The notes under the pieces are model-generated. The model did no database searches, was not told where the DNA came from, and was given only the letters and a program-made list of their open reading frames with translations. This document shows positions 34,021 through 42,204 of a stretch of 64,000 bases of DNA, piece by piece (position 1 is the stretch's first letter; the number at the start of each line of letters is the position of its first letter). The translations under genes were made by a program, and so were the position numbers. This DNA comes from Pseudomonas sp. FP198 (GTDB taxonomy: Bacteria; Pseudomonadota; Gammaproteobacteria; Pseudomonadales; Pseudomonadaceae): assembly GCF_030687895.1 (NCBI RefSeq), contig NZ_CP117452.1:1567501-1631500 (forward strand), read 5' to 3'.

Positions 34021-35208
34021 ATGACCCCAGCTGAACCGGTAACAGGTTTGATTCTTTCCGGCGGCGGGGCTCGAGCGGCGTATCAGGTCGGTGTATTGGC
34101 AGCGATTGCCGAGTTGCTGCCGGAAGGCGGTCGCAACCCGTTTCCGGTGATTGTTGGTACCTCTGCCGGTGCGATCAATGCGGTCAGCCTGGCGAGCGGG
34201 GCGATGGACTTCAAGACCGCCATCGAACGCTTGACGGCCTTCTGGCAAGCCGTGTGCAGCCACCAGGTGATGCGCAGCGACTGGCGCGGGGTCATGGGCC
34301 AGGCGACACGGTTCATCGGCCATAGCCTGCTCGGCCTGGGAGCCAAGCTGCCGGTGGCGCTGATCGACAGTTCGCCGCTGCGCGAACTGCTCCAGGCGCA
34401 ATTCCATGCCGCGGGTATCGAGCAGGCGATTGCCGAGCACCAATTGCGCGCGGTGGCGGTCACTGCGTTTGGCTACGAATCCGGCCAGGCGGTGACCTTC
34501 TATCAGGGCCGCGGCACCATCGACGCCTGGCTGCGTCATCGGCGTATCGGTGTGCCCACGCAGCTGTCGGTGGAACACCTGCTCGCCAGCTCGGCGATCC
34601 CTCTGCTGTTCGCGCCGGTGAAGATCGGCCCGCAATATTTCGGCGACGGCGCGGTGCGCCAATCGGCACCCATCAGCCCGGCCCTGCACCTGGGGGCCAA
34701 CCGCGTGCTGGTCATCGGCGTCAGCGGCAACCCGCGCGGCGTGTCGGCCCAGGATCCGCTGGAACGCAGCTACACCGGCCTGCAGCCGACCCTGGCGCAG
34801 ATCGGCGGGCACATGCTCAACAGCACGTTCATCGATAGCCTGGAAAGCGACATCGAACTGCTTGAGCGCCTGAACAGGTTCAGCCACATGCTGCCAGACG
34901 ATGTGCCGGCCCACGCCCTCGGCGCGGCACCGGTGGAGGTGCTGGTGATTTCCCCGAGCCAGCCGATCGACGAAATTGCCGCGCGCCATCGCCAGGAGCT
35001 GCCCCGAGCGTTGCGGGTATTTTTGCGTGGGCCGGGTGCGACCAAGACCAGCGGTGCGAGTGTGTTGAGTTATCTGTTATTCGAGAAAGGCTATTGCAGC
35101 GAACTGATCGAGCTGGGGCGACAGGATGCCCTGGCGCAACGCGAGGCCTTGATCCGGTTTCTGAGGCTGGCCCAGCCCGAGGTTGCGCTCGGCCTCGCGG
35201 TGAATTGA
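34021..35208 (+). CDS. Patatin-like phospholipase
   Basis: 395 residues. Patatin signature: oxyanion GGGARAAYQVG, nucleophile elbow GTSAGAIN (Ser about 50), catalytic Asp in GDGAVRQ, followed by a C-terminal DUF3336-like helical region. No signal peptide, so a cytoplasmic or membrane-associated lipid acyl hydrolase. GGAG seven bases before the ATG. It follows the lipid A acyltransferase by 35 bp and may share its transcript. Confidence 0.92.
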   Translation: MTPAEPVTGLILSGGGARAAYQVGVLAAIAELLPEGGRNPFPVIVGTSAGAINAVSLASGAMDFKTAIERLTAFWQAVCSHQVMRSDWRGVMGQATRFIGHSLLGLGAKLPVALIDSSPLRELLQAQFHAAGIEQAIAEHQLRAVAVTAFGYESGQAVTFYQGRGTIDAWLRHRRIGVPTQLSVEHLLASSAIPLLFAPVKIGPQYFGDGAVRQSAPISPALHLGANRVLVIGVSGNPRGVSAQDPLERSYTGLQPTLAQIGGHMLNSTFIDSLESDIELLERLNRFSHMLPDDVPAHALGAAPVEVLVISPSQPIDEIAARHRQELPRALRVFLRGPGATKTSGASVLSYLLFEKGYCSELIELGRQDALAQREALIRFLRLAQPEVALGLAVN

Positions 35209-35270
35209 CCGGGCGACGCCAGACCGGTCTGGGCAGTCCTTTCCTTCCTTTCCTATCCGCGCGAGGCTGA

Positions 35271-35546
35271 TCACTCGGCCTTGTTCTGCGCCTCTTCAAG
35301 CTCCTTCAGGCGCTTATCGATCAGTTGGCATTTGTCCGGTACGTCCTTGCTGGACGTTTCCAGGTTCATCGCCTGCAATTCTTCATTCATTTCCTTGGCC
35401 TTGGCCGGATCCTGTTCGGTGAGCTTGGTCACTTTATCCGCCAGTTGCTCGCGCTTGATGGTCGCTTCTTCGGGCGTGCAGGTCGCCCAGGCCGGCAGGG
35501 CGCAGGTGAGGGTGGCGGCGAGGGTGAGTTGGATGAGGTTTTTCAT
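35271..35546 (-). CDS. Small periplasmic protein of unknown function
   Basis: 91 residues. Signal peptide MKNLIQLTLAATLTCALPAWAT, then a charged helical mature part (about 23-91) with two Cys (CTPEEATIKREQ and DKCQLIDKRLKE) that could form a disulfide pinning two helices. GAGG eight bases upstream. Convergent with the patatin gene. No known domain recognised. Confidence 0.82.
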   Translation of the reverse strand: MKNLIQLTLAATLTCALPAWATCTPEEATIKREQLADKVTKLTEQDPAKAKEMNEELQAMNLETSSKDVPDKCQLIDKRLKELEEAQNKAE

Positions 35547-35693
35547 GGCTCGGGCCTCGTATTCCTTTGTTGGGCAGGTAGACGGTTGAGGCCGGGCTAC
35601 CAGGGAAAGTTCATTTGGCCGTTTTTCGAGCTTCAAGTAGGGAGTTTCGCTTGGCATCTTTCGGCTTAAATCAGGCGCCTGCTGCGCAGTCGA

Positions 35694-35716
35694 GCGGGAG
35701 CAAGCTCCCTCGCCAC
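35694..35716. repeat. Single REP half, family B
   Basis: GCGGGAGCAAGC...CGCCAC without an inverted partner nearby; only the right half of a family B pair remains. Confidence 0.8.
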
Positions 35717-35748
35717 GGGGATCGCGCTCGACTGGGGTGGCTGGCGCG

Positions 35749-36480
35749 TCAGCCATGGCAGCAGCTGTGGGGCTTGGCTTCCTGGTATTTATCGTGGTGG
35801 CGCACCCAGTCCATGATTTCGTCTTCGTTGCGGCCCTTTGGCGTGAGGTCGAGGTAGTTGTAGGCGCCGACCAGGATGTCGAGGCCGCGGGCGTAGGTGG
35901 AATAGGTGTGGAAGATGTCGCCGGCTTCGTTGCGATAGAAGACGCTCAGGCCTGGGAGTTCGCTTTCGGTGCTGTCGGTTTTTTCGTAGTTGTAGGTGGC
36001 TGTTCCGGCGGCGCTGTCTTGTGCGTTGAAGCTGACGCCGAAATCGTGGTTGAAGTCGCAGCCTGCCGATGAGACCCAGTCGAAGGCCCAGCCCATGCGC
36101 CGTTTGAACGGCTGGAATTCGGCGAACGGGGCGTGGGAGACGGCCACGACGGCGACGTCGTGGTGGGCCAGGTGTTGGTTGGCGCCGTCGATGTGGTCGG
36201 CCAGGAACGAGCAGCCCTGGCAGCCTTCGGTCCAGCCGGGGCCGAACATGAAGTGGTAGATGATCAGTTGGCTGCGGCCGCCGAACAGGTCGGCCAGGCT
36301 CAGTTCGCCGTGGGGGCCTTGGAAGCGGTAGGGTTTTTCGACTTTTACCCAGGGTAGCGCGCGGCGTTCGGCGCTGAGTTTGTCCCGTTCGCGGGTGAAC
36401 GCTTTCTCGTGGGCGAGGTGTTCGCGGCGGGCGGCGAGCCAGGCTTCCCGCGAGACGACCGGATGGTGCTCGATGTTCAT
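35749..36480 (-). CDS. DUF899 thioredoxin-like protein
   Basis: 243 residues. LADLFGGRSQLIIYHFMFGPGWTEGCQGCSFLADHID is the DUF899 hallmark: a thioredoxin-like fold with CxxC (CQGC). LSVFYRNEAGDIFHTYSTYARG is the other conserved block. The C-terminus ends HSCCHG, possibly metal binding. AGGAG precedes ATG 36480. Cytoplasmic, putative redox role; function of the family is not established. Confidence 0.88.
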   Translation of the reverse strand: MNIEHHPVVSREAWLAARREHLAHEKAFTRERDKLSAERRALPWVKVEKPYRFQGPHGELSLADLFGGRSQLIIYHFMFGPGWTEGCQGCSFLADHIDGANQHLAHHDVAVVAVSHAPFAEFQPFKRRMGWAFDWVSSAGCDFNHDFGVSFNAQDSAAGTATYNYEKTDSTESELPGLSVFYRNEAGDIFHTYSTYARGLDILVGAYNYLDLTPKGRNEDEIMDWVRHHDKYQEAKPHSCCHG

Positions 36481-36662
36481 GGGGCTTCTCCTCAGAGACT
36501 CATTGATCGGCGATTGCAATGGCTAGTCGTTTGGCGGCCGGCGGATTCGACAATCCGTTGGTCGGCGTGGGAAAGACGCCGCCGGTAAACCCGGCTGAAC
36601 GGCGCCGCACCGCCTCGGTCACAAACTGAGTAGGCATCTCACTCTCTAGAGGATGGACCAGG

Positions 36663-37055
36663 ATGACGACTTATAACTGGGACTTGATCGAACGGTTGCT
36701 GCACGAAGTGCAAAACGGCGCCGGCCACAGTTTTACCCCTCGGCCCTATGCGGAGCAGTACGCGGCGGAAAAGGCGGCTCTGGGTGAGGACATCGAGAAC
36801 CTCGATCATCTGAAAGCGGTTGCCGGCGAGTATGAAAAACTGCTGCTTGAGCGGGGTTATATCGAGCCGCGGCCGGAGGAAGAGGGCGGCAATGGCGAGA
36901 ATTTTGTGCTGACGCCCCGTGGCTCGCGGTTGTTGAGCCTGATCGACAGTAGCATTCCGGGCAATGATCATCCGCGCCAGGTGCTGGATGAGCAGGAAGA
37001 TGCGCTGGATGAGTTTACTTTTGATGATCTGGCTTCGAAGGCGCAGATTGCCTGA
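36663..37055 (+). CDS. Small conserved protein, winged-helix-like (DUF2513-like)
   Basis: 130 residues. The N-terminal MTTYNWDLIERLLHEVQN and the later LLLERGYIEPRP...FVLTPRGSRLLSLI look like a winged-helix fold of the DUF2513 type, in which the wing carries LT-G-LL. The acidic C-terminus (DEQEDALDEFTFDDL) is disordered. Family assignment is tentative. Followed 18 bp later by a perfect palindrome that may terminate it. Confidence 0.65.
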   Translation: MTTYNWDLIERLLHEVQNGAGHSFTPRPYAEQYAAEKAALGEDIENLDHLKAVAGEYEKLLLERGYIEPRPEEEGGNGENFVLTPRGSRLLSLIDSSIPGNDHPRQVLDEQEDALDEFTFDDLASKAQIA

Positions 37056-37073
37056 TGGATTCACCCATTCTCC

Positions 37074-37101
37074 TGTGGGAGCGAGCAGGCTCGCTCCCAC
37101 A
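37074..37101. repeat. Collapsed family A REP palindrome
   Basis: TGTGGGAGCGAG / CTCGCTCCCACA with only a few bases between the arms: the two outer arms of a REPIN without the internal part. Sits between the convergent genes ending at 37055 and 37121 and would form a strong stem in both transcripts. Confidence 0.85.
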
Positions 37102-37120
37102 GGGGGATTTGTGGTGGGGC

Positions 37121-37987
37121 TTACGGGCGTGCTGCTTTCAGACACTTCAAATCGCTGAAATCCTTCTTCACTCCGTCAATCTTCTTCAACAGCTGTTCAC
37201 GCTGCGTCGGGGTGCTCTGTGCCATCAGGTCCACCAACAGGCTGCGGGCCTGGGCTTCGGTTTTGTTGTAGGCCTCGCGGTAGGCGGGCGTCCACAGGCT
37301 TTCGCGGTTCACCAGTAATTGCTCGATGCGTTTTGGAAAGTCGGGGCTGTGGCGTTGGGCGACGGCTTCGCTGAACTGGTTCTGCCAGTGGGCGCGGTTG
37401 GCGATCCATTGCTGGTTCTGGTCGCCAAGGGCGGTGGACCAGGCTTGTACGCGTTGGCGCTGGGCGTCGTTGAGCGGGCCGATCCAGTCGTTCAGGCGTT
37501 TTTCCATGCGCTCGGCACGTTCCTTGATCTGCTGTTGCAAGGTCGGCTTGAGGTAGTCCCGCTGGCGTTTGCGTTGATCCTTGATGAATGCGGCGTCCAT
37601 GTCGGCCACCTGGTCATCGCTCAGGCCTTGTAACAGTTCGGTGGCCGATGGGGTGATTTCCCGGGCGGTTTCGGCGATCGCGGCCTTGGCTTCGCGGGTG
37701 CGTTGCTGCAGGGCTTCGTTGGTCACCTGGTCGGTCTGCACCATGGTTTTGAGGCGATCGAGCCAATCCAGGTAGCCGGGCAACTGCGTGGTGCAATGCC
37801 AGCTCAGGTGCTCCTTGAGGCGGTCGTTGAACCAGTCTTTCTGCTCGCCGTTGATCTCCAGATAATCGTTGAGGGTCCAGGGGATGATCAGGTCGAGGTT
37901 GCGGTAGGCCAGGCCGACACGGCTGCAAGCGGTGAGTGTCAGCAGCAGGGCGATGAACATGGCGGTGCGTGTTAACCAGCGCGACAT
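37121..37987 (-). CDS. DUF6279-type lipoprotein
   Basis: 288 residues. Lipobox LLTLTACS (Cys about 21), then SRVGLAYRNLDLIIPWTLNDYLEINGEQKDWF, conserved in a Pseudomonas lipoprotein family of unknown function. The remainder is helical and charged with coiled-coil character (QQQIKERAERMEKRLNDWI). AAGGA precedes the ATG. Membrane-anchored, facing the periplasm. Confidence 0.85.
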   Translation of the reverse strand: MSRWLTRTAMFIALLLTLTACSRVGLAYRNLDLIIPWTLNDYLEINGEQKDWFNDRLKEHLSWHCTTQLPGYLDWLDRLKTMVQTDQVTNEALQQRTREAKAAIAETAREITPSATELLQGLSDDQVADMDAAFIKDQRKRQRDYLKPTLQQQIKERAERMEKRLNDWIGPLNDAQRQRVQAWSTALGDQNQQWIANRAHWQNQFSEAVAQRHSPDFPKRIEQLLVNRESLWTPAYREAYNKTEAQARSLLVDLMAQSTPTQREQLLKKIDGVKKDFSDLKCLKAARP

Positions 37988-38067
37988 GAGCGAGTCCTTG
38001 CAAAGGCGGAGGTGCTTTGTTTGAGCATGGCAGGCGCGCGGCAGTTCAGCCGATTAATAAGTAACGC

Positions 38068-38778
38068 CTAGTAAAAAGGATGGGCCATCTTGAGGGTCAG
38101 CAGGCTGTCGCATTCGCTGTTGTGGCCGGAGTAGGCGGAGCAACTGCTGCCGCTGAGGCTTGAGTCGGTGTAGATCAGGTCCAGGTCGATGCCTTTCCAT
38201 GGGCGGGAGATTTTCAGCGACCAGTCGCTGAAGCTGCTGACGTAGCCGTTATCGACGGAAACAGGCGAGTTGAGCTGGTGGGTGGTGTATTTGGCGCTGA
38301 TGCCAATGCCGAACGGCACGTTGCCGCCCAGGTCGGCGAACAGGGTGCTGTTCTGTTTGTCCGGGTCGTTGCTCAAGGCGGCGCCGAAGCGGCTGCCGAG
38401 CAGGGTCAGGCCGCCGTAGAATTCCTGGCTGTCGAGGGTATCGACGGTAGGGTAGCTGTAGTGGATCAAGCCGACTTCGTAGCCCAGGGTCTGGCCGAAG
38501 GGTTGTTTGAAACCCATGTAGGAATCGATCTCAAGGTCGGCGGACACGCCGGCGCTGGGCGACCACTGGCCGACGTACCAACCGCTGTCATGACTCAGGT
38601 CCAGGCCACCGTGGAACGAGCCGGTGCTCGACGGCGTGACCAGGCCTTGGGCCATGCTGCGGCTGGGTGTGGTGCCGAGTTTGAGATCGAAGTCGCCGAG
38701 CTCGCGCTGGAACACCTGCCCATAAGAAGCGGGGCAAGCGAGCAGGCTGAACGTCAGCAGGACAACAGGAATGCGCAT
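38068..38778 (-). CDS. TorF-family putative outer-membrane beta-barrel protein
   Basis: 236 residues. Signal peptide ending CPASYGQ. Alternating beta-strand pattern and aromatic C-terminus (MAHPFY) of an outer-membrane barrel. WYVGQWSPSAG and ADLEIDSYMGFKQPFG, with YEVGLIHYSYP, match the TorF (formerly TIGR02001) putative porin family. Two C-terminal Cys (SSCSAYSGHNSEC) may form a loop disulfide. Substrate unknown. Confidence 0.82.
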   Translation of the reverse strand: MRIPVVLLTFSLLACPASYGQVFQRELGDFDLKLGTTPSRSMAQGLVTPSSTGSFHGGLDLSHDSGWYVGQWSPSAGVSADLEIDSYMGFKQPFGQTLGYEVGLIHYSYPTVDTLDSQEFYGGLTLLGSRFGAALSNDPDKQNSTLFADLGGNVPFGIGISAKYTTHQLNSPVSVDNGYVSSFSDWSLKISRPWKGIDLDLIYTDSSLSGSSCSAYSGHNSECDSLLTLKMAHPFY

Positions 38779-38975
38779 GCTTCACTCCATGAATAGCGAG
38801 GAGCAGGGAATCGTAACCAAGCTGAAACGCTTGAGCTAGAGAGGTGCAAGCATACCGGCGAATACCCGGCAGCGATGGCCGTTCGTCGATTTATGTGTGA
38901 AGGGGATCAAGCGAGGGAGGTTCCAGTCCAAGCGCTTCGAGATTCAAAGCGCTTTGGGACCAGGTGAAACGGGGA

Positions 38976-39164
38976 TTACTTCTTGCCCAGGCTGATCTGC
39001 TTGGACGGACCGAAGGTCTGGCCGCTGACACCTTTGGCAATCTGCTGGATTTCACCGCCGGACTTGAGGAACGCAGCGATCTGGTCGTTGATCGACTCGC
39101 TGGTTTCAACGGCTGGAGCTGGCTTTGCTTTGCTGTTGGATGCTTTTACGCGCATGACGGCCAT
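38976..39164 (-). CDS. Small basic hypothetical protein
   Basis: 62 residues. A Lys/Ala/Pro-rich N-terminus and a helix-forming middle (ESINDQIAAFLKSGGEIQQIAKGVSGQ), ending SLGKK. Two in-frame ATGs (codons 1 and 4) compete. No signal peptide, no known domain. Coding is supported by the conserved-looking amphipathic middle and by the long gap otherwise; it may bind nucleic acid. Confidence 0.65.
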   Translation of the reverse strand: MAVMRVKASNSKAKPAPAVETSESINDQIAAFLKSGGEIQQIAKGVSGQTFGPSKQISLGKK

Positions 39165-39482
39165 TAACCTATGGATAATTAATTGGGCCAGGCATCGTAC
39201 AGGAAATACTTGACAATTGCTTGGTAAATATCCCTCCGGAATATAGCGCAGCGAGGCCGGAAATATTACCGATTAATGCACGTTTATCGTCCTAAGCCAC
39301 TGTTTTAAATAACAACCTTTGATGTGGTTCGGGCTCGAAATGTGGCGATTCGCACCCGCCGCCGTCTGACGAATGGCCGCTCCCTCGCTGAAACCCCAGG
39401 AAAATCAACGGCTGCACCAGCGACCACGAATCACGCGGCAAAACCGGGTAGAATGCCGCCCACGTAATGAGGGTATCTGGAA
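39165..39482. other. Intergenic region, divergent promoters
   Basis: 318 bp between the small basic protein and the CvfB-like gene, AT-rich in its first half. A GTAGAAT just upstream of 39483 looks like a -10 box for the CvfB-like gene. I see no repeat, RNA gene or further coding potential. Confidence 0.5.
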
Positions 39483-40319
39483 ATGGCTTTAGTCGGGCGC
39501 TACAACAGTTTGCAAGTGGTTAAACACACTAACTTCGGTTTATATCTGGATGGCGGCGCGGACGGCGAAATCCTGCTGCCCAACCGATATATCCCCAAGG
39601 ATATTCCGAGTGAAGATGAAGACTGGCTCAATGTTTTCATTTATCTGGACAGCGACGACAAACTGATCGCTACCACGGAAAAACCGAAAGTCCAGGTGGG
39701 CGAGTTCGCCAGTCTGAAAGTGGTTGAGGTCAACAGCATCGGCGTGTTCCTGGACTGGGGGCTGCCCAAGGATCTGCTGCTGCCGTACTCCGAAGAAAAA
39801 CGCCAGATGACCGCCGGCGAATACTGCGTGGTGCACGTCTACCTCGACAAACACACCCGCCGCATCACCGCCACGGCGCGCCTGGACCGTTATCTGGACA
39901 AGACCCCAGCCAACTACACGCCTGGGCAGGAAGTCGATCTGCTGGTTGCCGAAGCCACTGACATGGGCTTCAAGGCAATTATCAACAACAAGCATTGGGG
40001 CTTGATCCACAAGAACGAAATCTTCAAGTTCATGCGCGCCGGCATGCAGGAGAAGGGGTTCATCAAGGAGATACGCCCGGACGGCAAGATCAGCCTGAGC
40101 TTGCAGCCAGTGGGCCAGGAAGCGGCGACCAGCCTCAACGCGAAGATCCTCGCCAAGTTGCGCGACAACAACGGCACGCTGCCGGTCAGCGACAAGAGCG
40201 ACCCGGCGCTGATCAGCAGCCTGTTTGGCGTGAGCAAGGGCAACTTCAAGAAGGCCATTGGCGCGCTGTACAAGAATGGGCAGATTGTCATTCATGCGGA
40301 TCGTATTGAGTTGAGCTGA
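39483..40319 (+). CDS. CvfB/YitL-like S1-domain RNA-binding protein
   Basis: 278 residues. Three S1-type beta-barrels: about 1-65 (GRYNSLQVVKHTNFGLYLDGG...EILLPNRY), 66-130 (GEFASLKVVEVNSIGVFLDWGLPKDLLLPYSE) and 140-215 (ATDMGFKAIINNKHWGLIHKNE), then a winged helix (ISSLFGVSKGNFKKAIGALYKNGQI). Same order as CvfB of Gram-positives. RNA-binding regulator, cytoplasmic; targets unknown. Confidence 0.92.
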   Translation: MALVGRYNSLQVVKHTNFGLYLDGGADGEILLPNRYIPKDIPSEDEDWLNVFIYLDSDDKLIATTEKPKVQVGEFASLKVVEVNSIGVFLDWGLPKDLLLPYSEEKRQMTAGEYCVVHVYLDKHTRRITATARLDRYLDKTPANYTPGQEVDLLVAEATDMGFKAIINNKHWGLIHKNEIFKFMRAGMQEKGFIKEIRPDGKISLSLQPVGQEAATSLNAKILAKLRDNNGTLPVSDKSDPALISSLFGVSKGNFKKAIGALYKNGQIVIHADRIELS

Positions 40320-40356
40320 TCGCACTTAAAGCGATGGAACCTTGGCAGGGTTTCCT

Positions 40357-40486
40357 GTGGCGAGGGGATTTATCCCCGCTGGGGCACGAAGTGCCCCTAA
40401 CTCATCTCACCGTGATCTGCCAGAAAAATTGAGACGGCTGTCTTGGGGTTGCTCCGCAACCCAGCGGGGATAAATCCCCTCACCAC
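40357..40486. repeat. REP pair, family C
   Basis: Inverted GTGGCGAGGGGATTTATCCCC-type copies about 85 bp apart with GC-rich inner repeats (GGGGCACGAAGTGCCCC). Directly after the CvfB-like gene. Confidence 0.9.
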
Positions 40487-40535
40487 AAAAGCAGTGCTTA
40501 CCTGCTATCTGTATACAAAAAAATCTGCACCCTAA

Positions 40536-40568
40536 GCATGCACCCGCGCCCCGTTCGTGGGCGCATGC
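40536..40568. promoter_or_regulatory. Inverted repeat upstream of the sigma-54 promoter
   Basis: GCATGCaCCCgCG and its near reverse complement (11 of 13) around a 7-base centre, ending about 62 bp before the -24 element. Distance suits an activator site. TGTATACA at 40510-40517 and GTATAC at 40655-40660 are further palindromes in this region. Confidence 0.4.
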
Positions 40569-40629
40569 CTGTGCTCGCTCGGCCTTCCGCTGTCCTGTAA
40601 ACCACGGTTTGTCTCGGATCTAGCGCCTG

Positions 40630-40644
40630 TGGCACGCATTCTGC
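40630..40644 (+). promoter_or_regulatory. Sigma-54 (RpoN) promoter
   Basis: TGGCACGCATTCTGC: -24 GG at 40631-40632 and -12 GC at 40643-40644, exactly 10 bases apart. One mismatch to TGGCACG-N4-TTGC. It lies 94 bp before the NCS1 permease and points to nitrogen control. Confidence 0.65.
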
Positions 40645-40737
40645 GTAGCAACCCGTATACAAACCATGCCGGCTCCCGTGCGCAGTGTGGTGGACAATCA
40701 ACTCGGGGGCACGGCGGTACCCAAAAGGAGCCCCGCA

Positions 40738-42204
40738 ATGTCCGAGCAATTGCCCAATGGCTACAGCCCCCGCCTCTATAACGAAGACCTGGGACCGCTG
40801 CCGCAGAAATGGAATTGGTACAACATCTTTGCGTTCTGGATGAGCGACGTGCACAGCGTCGGCGGCTATGTGTTTGCCGCCAGCCTGTTCGCTCTGGGCC
40901 TGGCGAGTTGGCAGGTACTCATTGCGCTGCTCGGCGGGATTTGCATTGTGCAGTTGATCGCCAACCTGGTCGCCAAGCCGAGCCAACAGGCGGCGGTGCC
41001 TTATCCGGTCATATGCCGGCTGGCGTTCGGCGTGTTCGGGGCGAATATTCCGGCGGTGATTCGGGGCCTGATCGCCGTGGCCTGGTATGGCATCCAGACC
41101 TATCTGGCGTCCAGCGCGCTGATCATCGTGGTGCTACGGTTTTTTCCTTCGATGGAAGCCTACGCAACGCCGCATTTTGCCGGTTTGTCCTACCTGGGCT
41201 GGTTCGGTTTCCTCGGGTTGTGGTTTGTCCAGGCGTTGGTGTTCTGGACGGGCATGGAGTCGATTCGTCGGTTTATCGACTGGGCCGGGCCGGTGGTGTA
41301 TGCGGTGATGTTCCTGTTGGCCGGCTGGATCGTCTGGAAGGCCGGTTGGAGCAACATCAGCTTTACCCTGGCCGAGAAATCCCTGTCTGGCTGGCAGGCG
41401 TTCGGCCAAGTGATCGTGGCAACAGCCCTGGTGGTCTCGTATTTTTCCGGCCCGACCCTCAATTTCGGTGATTTCAGCCGGTACTGCCGGAGCATGTCTG
41501 ACGTGCGACGGGGCAATTTCTGGGGGCTGCCGGTGAATTTCCTGGCCTTCTCGCTGGTAACCGTGGTGATTGTGTCCGGGACGTTGCCGGTGTTCGGCGA
41601 AATGCTCCATGACCCGATCGCCACCGTGGCGCGCATCGACAACGACGTAGCGGTGTTGCTGGGGGCTTTTGCCTTTGTGACCGCGACTATCGGCATCAAT
41701 ATTGTCGCCAACTTCGTATCCCCGGCCTTCGACTTCGCCAACGTCGCACCGAGCAAGATCAGCTGGCGCGCCGGTGGCATGATCGCGGCGGTGGCCTCGA
41801 TTTTCATCACGCCGTGGAACCTGTTCAACAATCCTGAAGTGATCCACTACACCCTGGACGTTTTGGCGGCGTTTATCGGCCCGTTGTTCGGCATCCTGCT
41901 GGTGGATTACTACCTGATCAAAAAGCAGCAGATCGACGTCGATGCGCTGTTCAATGATGGGCCGAGCGGGCGGTATTACTACAGCGGCGGCATCAACTGG
42001 ACGGCGGTCAAGGCGTTGATTCCGGCGACGCTGATGGGCGTGGCGATCACGTTCACACCGCTGCTGCAACCGATGGCCAACTTTGCCTGGTTCACCGGTT
42101 GTTTCCTCGGCGGGGTGCTGTATTTCGCCCTGGCGCGACGCGAGCCAGCGCCGCAATTCAACACTTCACTCAACACTTCACCCAACCCCGCCGGCCAGGC
42201 CTGA
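40738..42204 (+). CDS. NCS1-family nucleobase/hydantoin permease
   Basis: 488 residues, about 12 membrane helices. YNEDLGPLPQKWNWYNIFAFWMSDVHSVGGYVFAA is the NCS1 N-terminal signature, and AVAWYGIQTYLAS and LNFGDFSRYCRS are conserved substrate/sodium-site blocks. Closest in memory to PAO1 PA0443 of the pyrimidine-degradation cluster. AAGGAG eight bases before ATG. Upstream sigma-54 promoter suggests induction under nitrogen limitation, consistent with scavenging a nitrogenous ring compound. Its stop abuts the convergent MFS stop (TGATCA shared junction). Confidence 0.9.
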   Translation: MSEQLPNGYSPRLYNEDLGPLPQKWNWYNIFAFWMSDVHSVGGYVFAASLFALGLASWQVLIALLGGICIVQLIANLVAKPSQQAAVPYPVICRLAFGVFGANIPAVIRGLIAVAWYGIQTYLASSALIIVVLRFFPSMEAYATPHFAGLSYLGWFGFLGLWFVQALVFWTGMESIRRFIDWAGPVVYAVMFLLAGWIVWKAGWSNISFTLAEKSLSGWQAFGQVIVATALVVSYFSGPTLNFGDFSRYCRSMSDVRRGNFWGLPVNFLAFSLVTVVIVSGTLPVFGEMLHDPIATVARIDNDVAVLLGAFAFVTATIGINIVANFVSPAFDFANVAPSKISWRAGGMIAAVASIFITPWNLFNNPEVIHYTLDVLAAFIGPLFGILLVDYYLIKKQQIDVDALFNDGPSGRYYYSGGINWTAVKALIPATLMGVAITFTPLLQPMANFAWFTGCFLGGVLYFALARREPAPQFNTSLNTSPNPAGQA

